Positions 45,024 to 55,185 of a DNA stretch of 64,000 nucleotides are shown piece by piece. Numbering within the stretch: position 1 is the first letter of the stretch; each line of letters begins with the position of its first letter. The stretch is taken from positions 372,001 through 436,000 of the forward strand of contig NW_025963557.1 of assembly GCF_910591885.1 (NCBI RefSeq), in the 5' to 3' direction. Made by a program: the position numbers and the translations under genes. The notes under the pieces are model-generated. The model had not been told where the DNA came from and searched no databases. It saw only the letters and a program-made list of their open reading frames with translations. This DNA comes from Bombus terrestris. Its lineage: Eukaryota; Arthropoda; Insecta; Hymenoptera; Apidae.

Positions 45024-45326
45024 TATATATATATATATATAATTTAAAATTAAAATTTATTTTTTAACATTAAAAATTAATTTAAACTTAATTTTTTTAA
45101 TTTTAATAAAATTTTATTTATTTCCTTGTTAATTTTTTTTTCTTAATAATAAATTTTAAATTTATTTATTTATTTATTTATTTATTTACTTATTTATTTA
45201 TATATATATTTTTTAATAAATCATATAAATTATATTTTAATTAAAATTTAAAACTTTAATTTATAATTTAATAAATTTAATTAACTTAATTTAATTATTA
45301 ATTATATTAAAATTTATATATATATA
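45024..45326. other. A/T-only spacer, possible mitochondrial A+T-region DNA
   Basis: About 300 bp almost without G or C, with (TTTA)n runs and TA microsatellite edges. Its composition matches the mitochondrial insert beyond the gypsy element. No conserved motif proves a mitochondrial origin. Confidence 0.4.
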
Positions 45327-46265
45327 TGTCGGAGATGAAAGAACGCCGGAGCTCCTCCTTGGATTCGCGGGAACACCGCAACTCTGTAACTTAGATTAAA
45401 CAAATGCCGCTCCGATTGTTCGAGATTTATGATCATGAGCTTGGGCTCGAGGCGACAATCAGTCGCCGAACGTAGCCGCGGTCAAAGGGATGAACGTTTT
45501 ATCTAACAAAGGCACAGAGTAACTCTATTCCTCTCCTTAAAAGAAATAGTCGTAGCGACACGTGGCAGTAAATACTTCAATAGTTTCTATCCCGCGGCCC
45601 GCCACACGCAGATTTTGTCCTCCGAGTAAGATGATCGCCGGGTGTCGGCATGCCTTTGCGGCGTATGTTTAGCTAACGTGAGGACCCGCTATAGATCTTA
45701 AGATTCAGTCAAGCGAAGTCCGTCAAATAGACTTTGTTGCAACTACGGGAAGATAGGAGAAACCTATCCTCCACGAGCGTTGCCCCCCGTCAACAACCTC
45801 CCCTCAAGGGCGGCCAGCATCTCTTTCAAAATGCCGATATGGAGATCGACCAATTAGCAATAGCGCTAATTTCCCTCTCCTTTGGAACGAAAGCTTTCTT
45901 TGACGAATCCGAGGATCTCATATCCTTAGACCCACCCAATATAGTTTTCCTCGACGACATCGTCGAGACGGAGAGGCATTCTTTGGTACGACCTCATCGA
46001 CGAAGGACAGTGCCGCCTTACAACCAGTGAATACCATACATCTAGTTAACAGAGAGAGTTAGACTTGAACTGTGCGAGAACATACGTTTACCATCCCGTG
46101 ACCGCGGATTCGTTTCGAACCTAAGGTCATTATCACTAGTGCTACGAGTGCTTAATCTTGTTAATAAGCCTGTGCTAATAAACTCTCCGTTGTATCACAA
46201 CAATGGCTAATTCTAATGAAAATCCATCAAACGCCCATCTCCTTAATCCTGACTCTAATCCGACA
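45327..46265 (+). repeat. 5' LTR (939 bp)
   Basis: Terminal inverted heptamer TGTCGGA/TCCGACA. It carries the conserved hairpin GGCGAC/GTCGCC at 45451-45467, a MEIDQL-type ORF at 45839-46030 (63 aa, open further upstream to 45734) and the gag ATG at 46203. It ends within codon 21 of gag. Confidence 0.95.
45839..46030 (+). other. Small LTR-encoded ORF, MEIDQL type (63 aa)
   Basis: Homologous in position and sequence to 12908-13072, with shared stretches such as TERHSLVR. It is repeated in the 3' LTR at 51333-51524. Coding status is unproven. Confidence 0.3.
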
Positions 46266-47600
46266 TCAGAAGTGGGATACAAGGACCTGTTAGCAACGAT
46301 GAAACAGCAAATGGATTTCATGCGTGACGTATTTCATACACTAACAAAGAAGGATGGGGTGGCACTTGAAAAATTTTCGCTACCACGTTTTAACCCCGGA
46401 AGCTTGGGCTCCGACCCAGCCGCATGGTGTGCGACTGTTGACGTGATCATGGAAGAAAAACCTTTGCATGGCGGTGCGCTACTTTGTGCCTTGAGTGCCG
46501 CTCTGGAAAGTTCGGCAGCACAGTGGCTTACACAGATACCTGCTACTCAAATTTCCTCTTGGCCAAAGTTTAAAGACCGTTTCCTTACACGCTTTGGTGG
46601 GAAAGAAACAGCTGCCACGGCGCTATGGAAGATAAAAAATCAAACACGACTGGAGGGTGAAACCCTGGGAGACTACAGCAGCCGTTTACGTTCCTTCCTG
46701 ATGGCGAGGTGGGAAAGGTGCACCAAGGACGAGATAGTCAACGCTGCCGTGCTCCTCCATATAGGCTCACAGGACCAGCGCGTCCTACGGATAGCACTCA
46801 CAAACGATATCAAGACCGAGGACCAGCTCACAGGCGAAATGACAGCGCTCTCCGATTCTGTGAAGAGGCCGGCGTCTTCAGTAAGCAACTCCTCCGCGGG
46901 TCCCGAAGCTAAACGGCATAAGTCTTCTGACTCCCGATACAAGTGCTACCACTGCGGTAGACACGGACATAAAGCATCTGAGTGCCGCGAGAGGACAAGA
47001 CTGGAGGCGGAGAAACGCAATCGAAAACCAGGGGAAAACCGGGCTGTCACGTCTTCGAAGGTGTCCTGCTACAGGTGTAACGAGGAGGGCCACATCGCGC
47101 CCAACTGCCCGACCTTACGTAGAGGAAACCCCGCTACGAGAGAGGAGCGCCAGGTTAACTTCTGCGTGGTGGAGGCCCCGACCGGTAAATTAAGTCACCA
47201 GGGTGAGTCGTTCCTGTTTTGCTTTGATTCCGGAGCTGAATGCTCATTAATTAAAGAATCGGTAGCCTCAAAATTCTCCGGTAAGAGAACGACCGAGATA
47301 GTTGTAATGCGAGGAATTGGGAACACTTGCGTTAAGAGTACGACCCAAATTCTGTCCGCCGTATGTATCAGCGGTCTTACACTGGAGGTAATTTTTCACG
47401 TCCTTGCCGACAATTACTTAAAACACGATATTATTATTGGGTGCGAAATTTTAAGCCAAGGCTTCGACGTACACATGACGCGCAATAGCCTCGATATTTG
47501 TAAGTCGAAAACGGTTAATGTCTGTAATAATATCGCCGAACCTGCGATCTCGACAGATTCAAAAACTCGTTCATCACGGGTTTCCCACGTACCCGCGTAA
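46203..47600 (+). pseudogene. Gag-protease of plus-strand gypsy element (465 aa)
   Basis: It starts MANSNEN inside the LTR and reads through the PBS (codons for SEVG). There are two CCHC knuckles, CYHC...H...C and CYRC...H...C, at residues about 247-300, and a protease DSGA near residue 343. It resembles the 29840-31702 gag more than the array gag, but all three are strongly different. The frame is lost after about residue 445: relative to the array sequence a stretch before the RFKNSF segment is deleted, ending in an early stop. Without that lesion it would be fused to pol. Confidence 0.85.
46266..46278 (+). other. Primer-binding site, tRNA-Leu-like
   Basis: TCAGAAGTGGGAT directly after the 5' LTR, the same core as in the minus-strand copies. 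It lacks a TGG at the LTR edge and is coding for gag. Confidence 0.65.
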
Positions 47601-47623
47601 ATACGGGCCAATTAGAAATACGG

Positions 47624-50233
47624 TTGATCGACCCTAACATCACCGTCCAAAGAAGCCCCTATAGACTTAGCGAGGAAGAGCGGAGAATCGTACGAGCGCG
47701 AATCAGCGAACTACTCAGAGCTAACATTATAAGACCTAGCAATTCGCCGTTCGCGAGCCCCATGCTACTCGTGAAGAAAAAGGACGGTTCGGATAGATTG
47801 TGCGTAGATTTTCGAGCGTTAAATAAGAATACGGTCGCGGATCGGTACCCCCTACCTCTTATCGCGGACCAAATCGCGAGATTACAAACGGCGAAATACT
47901 TCATTAGCCTGGACATGGCCAGCGGGTTCCACCAAATTCCTATACACCCCAATTCGGCGGAATACACGGCGTTCGTTACACCCGACGGGCAGTACGAGTA
48001 CGTAACGATGCCGTTCGGATTGAAAAATGCACCGTCCGTTTTTCAGAGGGCCATTTTCAATGCCCTGGGCGACCTTGCGTATTCCTACGTCGTTGTCTAT
48101 TTGGATGACGTCCTAATTATTGCCGACTCAATAAACCAAGCCTTAGAGAGGTTGGACATCGTGTTAAGTACCCTTGTAAAGGCCGGGTTCTCGTTTAACT
48201 TTTCTAAGTGCTCTTTCCTGAAGACGTCGATACTCTATTTGGGATACGTAATCCAGAACGGAGAAGTCCGTCCCAACCCGGGTAAAGTATATGCCTTAAG
48301 CTCCCTACCCGCGCCGACGACCGTCACACAGCTCAGGCAGTTCATAGGGCTAGCCTCGTACTTTCGGAAGTTCATCCCTAAATTTTCACAATTGTTAAAA
48401 CCCTTATACGCGCTTACGTCCGTCAGTAAAAATATAACATGGGCAGACAGGCACGAAAAAATAAGACAAGAGGTAATCTCCGTTCTGACCGACGCACCGG
48501 TGTTAATGCTATTTGACCCCAATTATCCAATAGAATTACATACCGATGCTAGCTCCGAAGGATTTGGGGCTATTTTGATGCACAAGGTGGAAGGTAAAAA
48601 TCGAGTAGTGGAATACTATAGTAAAAGAACCAGCCTCACGGAATCCAGATATCACTCTTATGAACTCGAAACATTAGCTGTTGTAAACGCCATAAAACAT
48701 TTCCGCCACTACCTGCACGGACGGGAATTTCTTGTCGTCACGGACTGCAATTCATTAAAGGCGTCTAAGAGCAAAGTACATTTGAATGACAGGGTACACA
48801 GGTGGTGGGCTTACTTGCAAACGTTTACCTTCGACATTGTGTATCGGGAGGGCAAGCGAATGGCCCACGTAGATTTCTTTTCGCGAAATCCCACAGGCGT
48901 TGACCCTATTAGATTCGACAAAATCAAAGAGAAAATGGTTAATCTGGCCGAAATTTCGGAAGACTGGCTACTAGCCGAACAACGTCGTGACCCCCAAATT
49001 TCGGGAATTGTCGAAAAGTTGCAAAATGATGAGCTCGCGGAAGACATCGCGAATACTTACGAATTACGGTCCGGTACTCTCTACCGGAAAATTCAAAGAA
49101 GAGGCAGGACTCTCAGTTTACCTATTGTTCCAAGAGGGTTTAGGTGGTCCGTTATTAACCATGTGCATCAGTCAATTATGCACTTGGGTTGGGATAAGAC
49201 GCTCGAGAAACTGTACGAGTATTACTGGTTCGAAGGAATGGCGAAGTACGTTCGCAAGTTCGTAGAGAACTGCCATGCTTGTAGAGTTTCGAAGGCTAGT
49301 TCAGGTAAGATACAAGCCGAACTACATCCCATACCCAAGGCCAGCATACCTTGGCACACGGTCCACATGGATATAACGGGCAAGCTGAGTGGTAAAAGCG
49401 ATTCGAAGGAGTACGTCATTGTGTTGATCGACGCCTTCACTAAATTCGTATACCTGCATCATACTCGTAGGATAGATTCTCTTAACACCATTAAAGCGCT
49501 TAAATCCGCTATATTTTTATTCGGGAGTCCCTGTCGGATAATAGCGGACCAGGGAAGGTGTTTTACGGGTAAAGAATTTCGCGAGTTCTGCGAAAGCAAA
49601 CGAATTAAAGTTCACTTGATAGCGACCGGTGCCAGTAGGGCTAACGGACAAGTAGAACGTGTTATGGGCACGTTGAAAAACATGTTCACGACAGTAGAGA
49701 CGACCGGGCGGCCGTGGCAAGACGCGATTGGGGAAATGCAGCTAGCGTTGAACTGCACCGTCAACCGCGTGACCAATTCGAGTCCTTTACAACTACTAAT
49801 CGGTAGATCGGCGAGACCGTATGACCTATTGCTACCCGACAATATCGAAGAAAAAGAAGTCGATATCTCCGATGTAAGGCAGCAGGCCGTACAGAACATA
49901 GAAAGTAACGCCCAATACGACAAAGAAAGATTTGATAGGAACAAAGCTAAAGTGGTGGGGTTTAACCTCGGCGACTTCGTACTACGCAAGAACGAGGAAA
50001 GAAACCAAACCAAGCTAGAGCCGAAATTCAAGGGTCCATTTGTAATAACCGAGATTTTGGAAGGAGATAGATATATTCTAAAAACGCTAGACGGCAAACG
50101 ATCGTATAAAGACAGTCACGACAGATTAAGAAAAATGCCGGACAGTCGCATTCCCGCTGAGTTGGACGTCGGTAGTGACGGCAATAACAGTGACCACGAC
50201 GACATGAGTACCTCGATCTCGGAAGATCCTTAG
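47624..50233 (+). CDS. RT-RNase H-integrase of plus-strand gypsy element (869 aa)
   Basis: Open throughout. RT has YLDD at residues 159-162, RNase H has TDASSEGFG, the integrase zinc region HQSIMHLG ... CHAC starts near 515, and the catalytic core has D583, D642 and E678 with the D,D(35)E spacing. The C-terminal KFKGP segment and an acidic tail end at SEDP. The listed start is the first methionine; the true N-terminus would come from the gag frame, which is shifted at about 47560. Four 57-bp repeats and a short ORF follow. Confidence 0.88.
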   Translation: MIDPNITVQRSPYRLSEEERRIVRARISELLRANIIRPSNSPFASPMLLVKKKDGSDRLCVDFRALNKNTVADRYPLPLIADQIARLQTAKYFISLDMASGFHQIPIHPNSAEYTAFVTPDGQYEYVTMPFGLKNAPSVFQRAIFNALGDLAYSYVVVYLDDVLIIADSINQALERLDIVLSTLVKAGFSFNFSKCSFLKTSILYLGYVIQNGEVRPNPGKVYALSSLPAPTTVTQLRQFIGLASYFRKFIPKFSQLLKPLYALTSVSKNITWADRHEKIRQEVISVLTDAPVLMLFDPNYPIELHTDASSEGFGAILMHKVEGKNRVVEYYSKRTSLTESRYHSYELETLAVVNAIKHFRHYLHGREFLVVTDCNSLKASKSKVHLNDRVHRWWAYLQTFTFDIVYREGKRMAHVDFFSRNPTGVDPIRFDKIKEKMVNLAEISEDWLLAEQRRDPQISGIVEKLQNDELAEDIANTYELRSGTLYRKIQRRGRTLSLPIVPRGFRWSVINHVHQSIMHLGWDKTLEKLYEYYWFEGMAKYVRKFVENCHACRVSKASSGKIQAELHPIPKASIPWHTVHMDITGKLSGKSDSKEYVIVLIDAFTKFVYLHHTRRIDSLNTIKALKSAIFLFGSPCRIIADQGRCFTGKEFREFCESKRIKVHLIATGASRANGQVERVMGTLKNMFTTVETTGRPWQDAIGEMQLALNCTVNRVTNSSPLQLLIGRSARPYDLLLPDNIEEKEVDISDVRQQAVQNIESNAQYDKERFDRNKAKVVGFNLGDFVLRKNEERNQTKLEPKFKGPFVITEILEGDRYILKTLDGKRSYKDSHDRLRKMPDSRIPAELDVGSDGNNSDHDDMSTSISEDP

Positions 50234-50267
50234 CACAAAGACCGTAGCACCTTACGGAGTACGTTAT

Positions 50268-50495
50268 GAAGCTCGGTAAAGGGGCAAGTGATGTGTTCAC
50301 GCGCACCATGAGCTATAGAGTTGTGAAGCTCGGTAAAGGGGCAAGTGATGTGTTCACGCGCACCATGAGCTATAGTGTTATGAAGCTCGACTAAGGGGCA
50401 AGTGATGTGTTCACGCGCACCATGAGCTATAGTGTTATGAAGCTCGACTAAGGGGCAAGTGATGTGTTCACGCGCACCATGAGCTACAGTGTTAC
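50268..50495 (+). repeat. 57-bp minisatellite, 4 units
   Basis: Units begin GAAGCTCG and contain CACGCGCACCATGAGC, at 50268, 50325, 50382 and 50439, with few differences. They sit just after integrase, where the minus-strand copies carry a different 57-bp repeat. Confidence 0.93.
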
Positions 50496-50746
50496 GAAGT
50501 TTGGTGCGGTCGTGCGATCTAGAAAAACGAGATCCATTGGGGTACGAAATCGAGACTGGTCCATTTTGCCGTTATGACCCGACTGATAACCCACAGGATG
50601 CAACTAGCACTTCCGATACTAATTACAACGTTACTAATTCATGTTCTCTTCTACTCCTTTTGTTGTCAAACCCCCGAAAAAAATTTTGTTGTTACACTGG
50701 ACCCTCAGCTTATTTAGACATTAAGTTAAATTTTAAACAATGTTAA
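50489..50746 (+). CDS. Env-position ORF homologue (85 aa, no ATG)
   Basis: The open frame starts at a GTG after an in-frame TGA. It matches the middle of the 124-aa ORF of the array units, with shared RDPL, YEIE, CRYDPT and TNYN segments, followed by a leucine-rich stretch. A function is not assignable. Lack of an ATG argues that it is not translated independently in this copy. Confidence 0.3.
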   Translation: MLRSLVRSCDLEKRDPLGYEIETGPFCRYDPTDNPQDATSTSDTNYNVTNSCSLLLLLLSNPRKKFCCYTGPSAYLDIKLNFKQC

Positions 50747-50820
50747 TTGTACCGAGACTAACGTTAAGAAAACTCAATATTGTAGCTACACCCGAGGACG
50801 TGTGATAGTCAGAATGGCCG
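50747..50820 (+). other. 3' internal end, plus-strand primer region
   Basis: Ends GTGATAGTCAGAATGGCCG directly before the 3' LTR, identical to the corresponding bases of the minus-strand copies. No classical polypurine tract. Confidence 0.5.
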
Positions 50821-51755
50821 TGTCGGAGATGAAAGAACGCCGGAGCTCCTCCTTGGATTCGCGGGAACACCGCAACTCTGTAACTTAGATTAAACAAATG
50901 CCGCTCCGATTGTTCGAGATTTATGATCATGAGCTTGGGCTCGAGGCGACAATCAGTCGCCGAACGTAGCCGCGGTCAAAGGGATGAACGTTTTATCTAA
51001 CAAAGGCACAGAGTAACTCTATTCCTCTCCTTAAAAGAAATAGTCGTAGCGACACGTGGCAGTAAATACTTCAATAGTTTCTATCCCGCGGCCCGCCACA
51101 CGCAGATTTCGTCCTCCGAGTAAGATGATCGCCGGGTGTCGGCATGCCTTTGCGGCGTATGTTTAGCTAACGTGAGGACCCGCTATAGATCTTAAGATTC
51201 AGTCAAGCGAAGTCCGTCAAATAGACTTTGTTGCAACTACGGGAAGATAGGAGAAACCTATCCTCCACGAGCGTTGCCCCCCGTCAACAACCTCCCCTCA
51301 AGGGCGGCCAGCATCTCTTTCAAAATGCCGATATGGAGATCGACCAATTAGCAATAGCGCTAATTTCCCTCTCCTTTGGAACGAAAGCTTTCTTTGACGA
51401 ATCCGAGGATCTCATATCCTTAGACCCACCCAATATAGTTTTCCTCGACGACATCGTCGAGACGGAGAGGCATTCTTTGGTACGACCTCATCGACGAAGG
51501 ACAGTGCCGCCTTACAACCAGTGAATACCATACATCTAGTTAACAGAGAGAGTTAGACTTGAACTGTGCGAGAACATACGTTTACCATCCCGTGACCGCG
51601 GATTCGTTTCGAACCTAAGGTCATTATCACTAGTGCTACGAGTGCTTAATCTTGTTAATAAGCCTGTGCTAATAAACTCTCCGTTGTATCACAACAATGG
51701 CTAATTCTAATGAAAATCCATCAAACGCCCATCTCCTTAATCCTGACTCTAATCC

Positions 51756-51759
<4 letters not shown>
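50821..51759 (+). repeat. 3' LTR (939 bp)
   Basis: Nearly identical to the 5' LTR. It includes the first 21 gag codons (ATG at 51697) as a by-product and ends CCGACA against a long (TA)n run. Confidence 0.95.
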
Positions 51760-51804
<45 letters not shown>

Positions 51805-52099
51805 GAATGAAATGTGTTTAAGATTAATTTTAATTTATTTGTATATTTTATAAATAGTATAAAATTTAATTTTAAATTTAAATTGTAAATTTAACTAATT
51901 TGTGAATAAATTTATATTTTTGAAAATTTAAATTTTAATAAAATTTTATTATGAATAAATAAATAAAATTTAAAAATTATTTTTTTAAGAGAGATTATTA
52001 AATTTATATTTTATAAATAATTTATTAATTAATATTTAGTTAATTAATATCTATATTTAATTGATTATTATATTTAATGTATATTGCATGTTAAATTTT

Positions 52100-53333
52100 G
52101 ATTTTAAAAGAATTAATAAATAATTAATAATATAAAAAAAATTTTATAATGATTTTAAAATTAATAATATTTTTTTATTAATATAAAATAATTTTATATT
52201 AAAAATTTATTTAATTTAGTGATTAGATTTAAGAAATTAATGAAAGCTAAATTTAGAAAAAAATTTTAGTAAGGATAAAAATTAATGCCAGCAATAGCGG
52301 TTAAACTAATTTTGCAAATTAATTTTATTAATTAATATTAATATAACATTAAATAATTTTAATGAAATTTTTAAATTTTAGGTGAAATTTAATTTATAAA
52401 TATATTAAATTTAATATTTATAAAGATAATAAGATAAATATAGACTAGGATTAGATACCCTATTATATAAAATAATAATATTTAATTTATAAATATGAAG
52501 TGGTATGTCGTGATAGGTGTGGAAGGAATACTCAGATGTTTCAACGAAAAACGTTTATTAACTTAACAACGGACGTGCAATAACAACAAGCAACAAACAC
52601 AGTTAACACAAGTAACAATTAACAATTAACAGTTAGCACGCTTGGTAACGATCAGTGCTTAGCGCTCGTTTCACGTAATCCTTCGCACTTCGCACCTCGG
52701 GGCAGACTGTATCTCTTTGATTCAAAAGCCACGCCGATTCATTTCTTTGTTAGGCATCGATATTGCGCGCGTTTGTTTAGAAGTCCGCGACGACTGCCAC
52801 GTGTGCGGTCTCCCGAAAGTTCGGCGAAGGAGCCGTAGGGATATCGATGACACCTAAGGCTCGTCGGCATAGCGCTTTTAAGATAAAGCGCCTCGTGCTG
52901 CGAAACCGTTGGAAATTTCCGAGGTCGAGTGTCGCCACAAATAAATGTAGAGTCATTAAAATTAAATTATATGGCGGCTTTTCATTCTTATTAGAGAAAT
53001 TTGTAGTTTAATTTGATAGTCCATGATAAGATTTACTTGAATTAAAAAATTTATATATTGTTGTGTATTTTAAAATAAAATTTATTATTATTAATATTTA
53101 ATAGAATAATAATTCAAATCAAAATGTAGTGTATTTTTGAATTTATGAATTGTAATAAATTTAATTTTTGGATAATTACAATTTTAAAAATTAATTTGAA
53201 AGAGGATTTAATAGTAAATTTAATAAAATTGATTAAATTGAAATTGGTTTTGAAAAGTGTACAAATTGCCCGTCAGTTTCATTTATGGAATAAGTCGTAA
53301 AATAGTAAAAATATTGGAAAATGTTTTTAGAAT
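52100..53333 (+). pseudogene. rrnS: Mitochondrial 12S rRNA copy, interrupted
   Basis: Conserved small-rRNA blocks are recognisable: GCCAGCAATAGCGGTTA at 52287-52303, GACTAGGATTAGATACCC at 52443-52460, TTGCCCGTC at about 53267-53275 and AAGTCGTAA at about 53292-53300. The 5' end is uncertain. The solo LTR at 52506-52939 splits it. Confidence 0.85.
52506..52939 (-). mobile_element. Solo LTR-like insertion inside NUMT rrnS (434 bp)
   Basis: The sequence is of ordinary nuclear composition between two parts of 12S rRNA. On the minus strand it starts TGTGGCGACACTCG and ends CACCTATCACGACA, with an AATAAA near its 3' half, which fits a solo LTR. No target duplication was found. The family is unknown. 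Confidence 0.6.
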
Positions 53334-53400
53334 AAAATTTTAGTTTAAGAGAAAATGTTTCATTTACAATGAAAAGTTTAATTGAGAAATTAAAATTTTA
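53334..53400 (+). pseudogene. trnV: Mitochondrial tRNA-Val copy (anticodon TAC)
   Basis: The anticodon stem-loop TTTCA-TTTACAA-TGAAA at about 53358-53374, with TAC at 53365-53367, lies directly after the 12S 3' end, as expected in insect mtDNA. The ends are approximate. Confidence 0.75.
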
Positions 53401-54085
53401 TTTATTTAAATAAATTTAATATTTGAGATTTAATTAATATTATAATTATTTAAAATTATATAAGAATTTTTTGTTTAAGTAATAGATTATGAAATAATAT
53501 TTAGATTAATAGATAAAGTACTGTAAATGAATTTTTTAAAAATTAAGTAAGTAGAATAATTTTTGTTCCTTTTGCATCAGGGTTAATTAATATAATTTAT
53601 AAATTTAATAATCTCGAAAAAAGAAGAGCAAAATATTTAATTATACTTTTGTAGAATAAAGAGTTATAATATATATTTAGAAATGAGATGTTAATCGAAT
53701 TTTCTTATATCTATTTTTTTTTAAATAAATTTACTTTATATATAAAAAAATTAAAAAATTTTATTTAAAAATTTTTATATTTTTATATAAAAAATTTATG
53801 GGATAATCTATAAATTTAGAATATATAATTTTTATTATTTAATATAAATAATGTTAATTTAAAAATAATTTTTATTGATGAGCATTTAATAATTTAATAA
53901 TTTATAAATATTAAAGATTTAATTACCTAATTTAATTAGGTAAGTAATATTAATAATTAAAATGTATATTTTTTAAGAAAAAATAATTTTTAATTTATTT
54001 AAATTAAATATAATGATTGAATTAGTAATTAATAAAAAAAGTATAAGTTTAAAGTTTAGTTTATAAATAATATAAATATAAATAT
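53401..54085 (+). pseudogene. rrnL: Mitochondrial 16S rRNA 5' part
   Basis: Contains the large-rRNA signature CCTTTTGCATCAGGGTTAAT at about 53568-53587. Only the 5' part is present before the insert ends. Confidence 0.8.
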
Positions 54086-54094
54086 ATATATATA

Positions 54095-55102
54095 TGTCGG
54101 GTTGGCGTTAAGATTTGAGTTAGGGTTGAGGGCGTGAAACGAATCCCTATTGGCGCTAGACGTGATCATTATGCAATAGAGGAGATATTTAGTAGTGCAG
54201 ATATGACTATGATGGAATTGGACAAGTAATCGCGATAATTAGATACTCGAGAAGCTAATGACAATGATCCTAGGCTCACTAACGAATCCGCGGTCAACGG
54301 ATACTGGACTTCACCCTTCGTTTGCGTCTAAGTTACACTATATGTTAGTGCACGGGGGCAATTATTTCGTATACGAAAGACAGGTCGATTACTGATGAGA
54401 TCGCACTAGAGAGTGTCTCTCCGTCGCGGTGACGCTGTCGAAGAAAACTATGATGGGTGTGCCTAAGGGCACGAGATCATCGGATTCGCGGAGAAAAGTC
54501 TTCGCTCAAAGGGTAAGGGAAATTGACGTTGCAGTTAATTGGTCAATTTCCATGTTGGTGGTTAGAGAAAGATATTAGCTGTCCTTGGGGAAAGTTGCTA
54601 GCGAGAAGCGTCGTTCGTGGAAGGATAGATTTCTCTTATCTTCTCGTAGTTGGGGCACAGGCCATTTGTCTATTTGAGAGACTTTGTGTAATTGAAATTT
54701 AATATTCGTAGCGGGTCCTCGCCCAGCTAAACATATACTGTGAAGATGCGTTGGCATCTGGCAATCGTCTTACCCGAAGGACAAAGTCTGCGTGTGGCGA
54801 GCCACGGGACAGAAATCGTCGAAATGTTTACCGTCGTGCCCCGTCCCAAGTATTTCTTTTAATGAAAGCTATAGAGTTACTTCATGCCTCTGTTAGATAA
54901 AACGTTCATCCCTTGACCGCGACTACGTTCGGCGACTGGTTGTCGCCTCGAGCCCGAGCTCACTATCATAAATCTCAAATAAATACAGTCGAATCGAATG
55001 ACAACAGTTTCTTAATTCGGCTATGGTGAAATCTAAATTACAATACTAGGGGTCTTCCCAAAGTTCCGAAGGGCAGGTTCCAGTATTCTTGCATCTCCGA
55101 CA
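54095..55102 (-). repeat. LTR a of second array (1008 bp)
   Basis: TGTCGGGTTGG to TCTCCGACA, the 3' LTR of the decayed unit to its right. It has the MEIDQL ORF at 54389-54553. It is nearly identical to 59373-60380. A TA run precedes it. Confidence 0.92.
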
Positions 55103-55185
55103 CGGCCATTCTGACTATCACACGTCCTCGTGTGTAACTAAAATATTGAGATTCCTAACATTAGACTCGATACAATTGACATTAT

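Larger units (their letters stand above)
45327..51759 (+). mobile_element. Ty3/gypsy element with two matching 939-bp LTRs
   Basis: The only copy with both complete LTRs and a full set of domains in the window. The LTRs run TGTCGGAGATG to TAATCCGACA and seem to differ by one base (T/C near 45617 and 51111), suggesting a young insertion. TA repeats flank both sides. A small deletion with frameshift between protease and RT makes it defective. Confidence 0.93.
51760..54094 (+). other. Nuclear mitochondrial insert (NUMT): rrnS-trnV-rrnL
   Basis: After a (TA)n run the sequence is extremely AT-rich and follows the insect mitochondrial order on the rRNA strand: small rRNA, tRNA-Val, start of large rRNA. 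It is interrupted by a 434-bp LTR-like insert at 52506-52939. It ends in a TA run against the gypsy LTR at 54095. The flanking gypsy elements show that it is nuclear. Confidence 0.88.

Noticed and set aside
52287..53333. 12S rRNA as an expressed rRNA gene
   Set aside because: It is interrupted by an LTR-like insert and flanked by nuclear retrotransposons; it is a nuclear mitochondrial copy.
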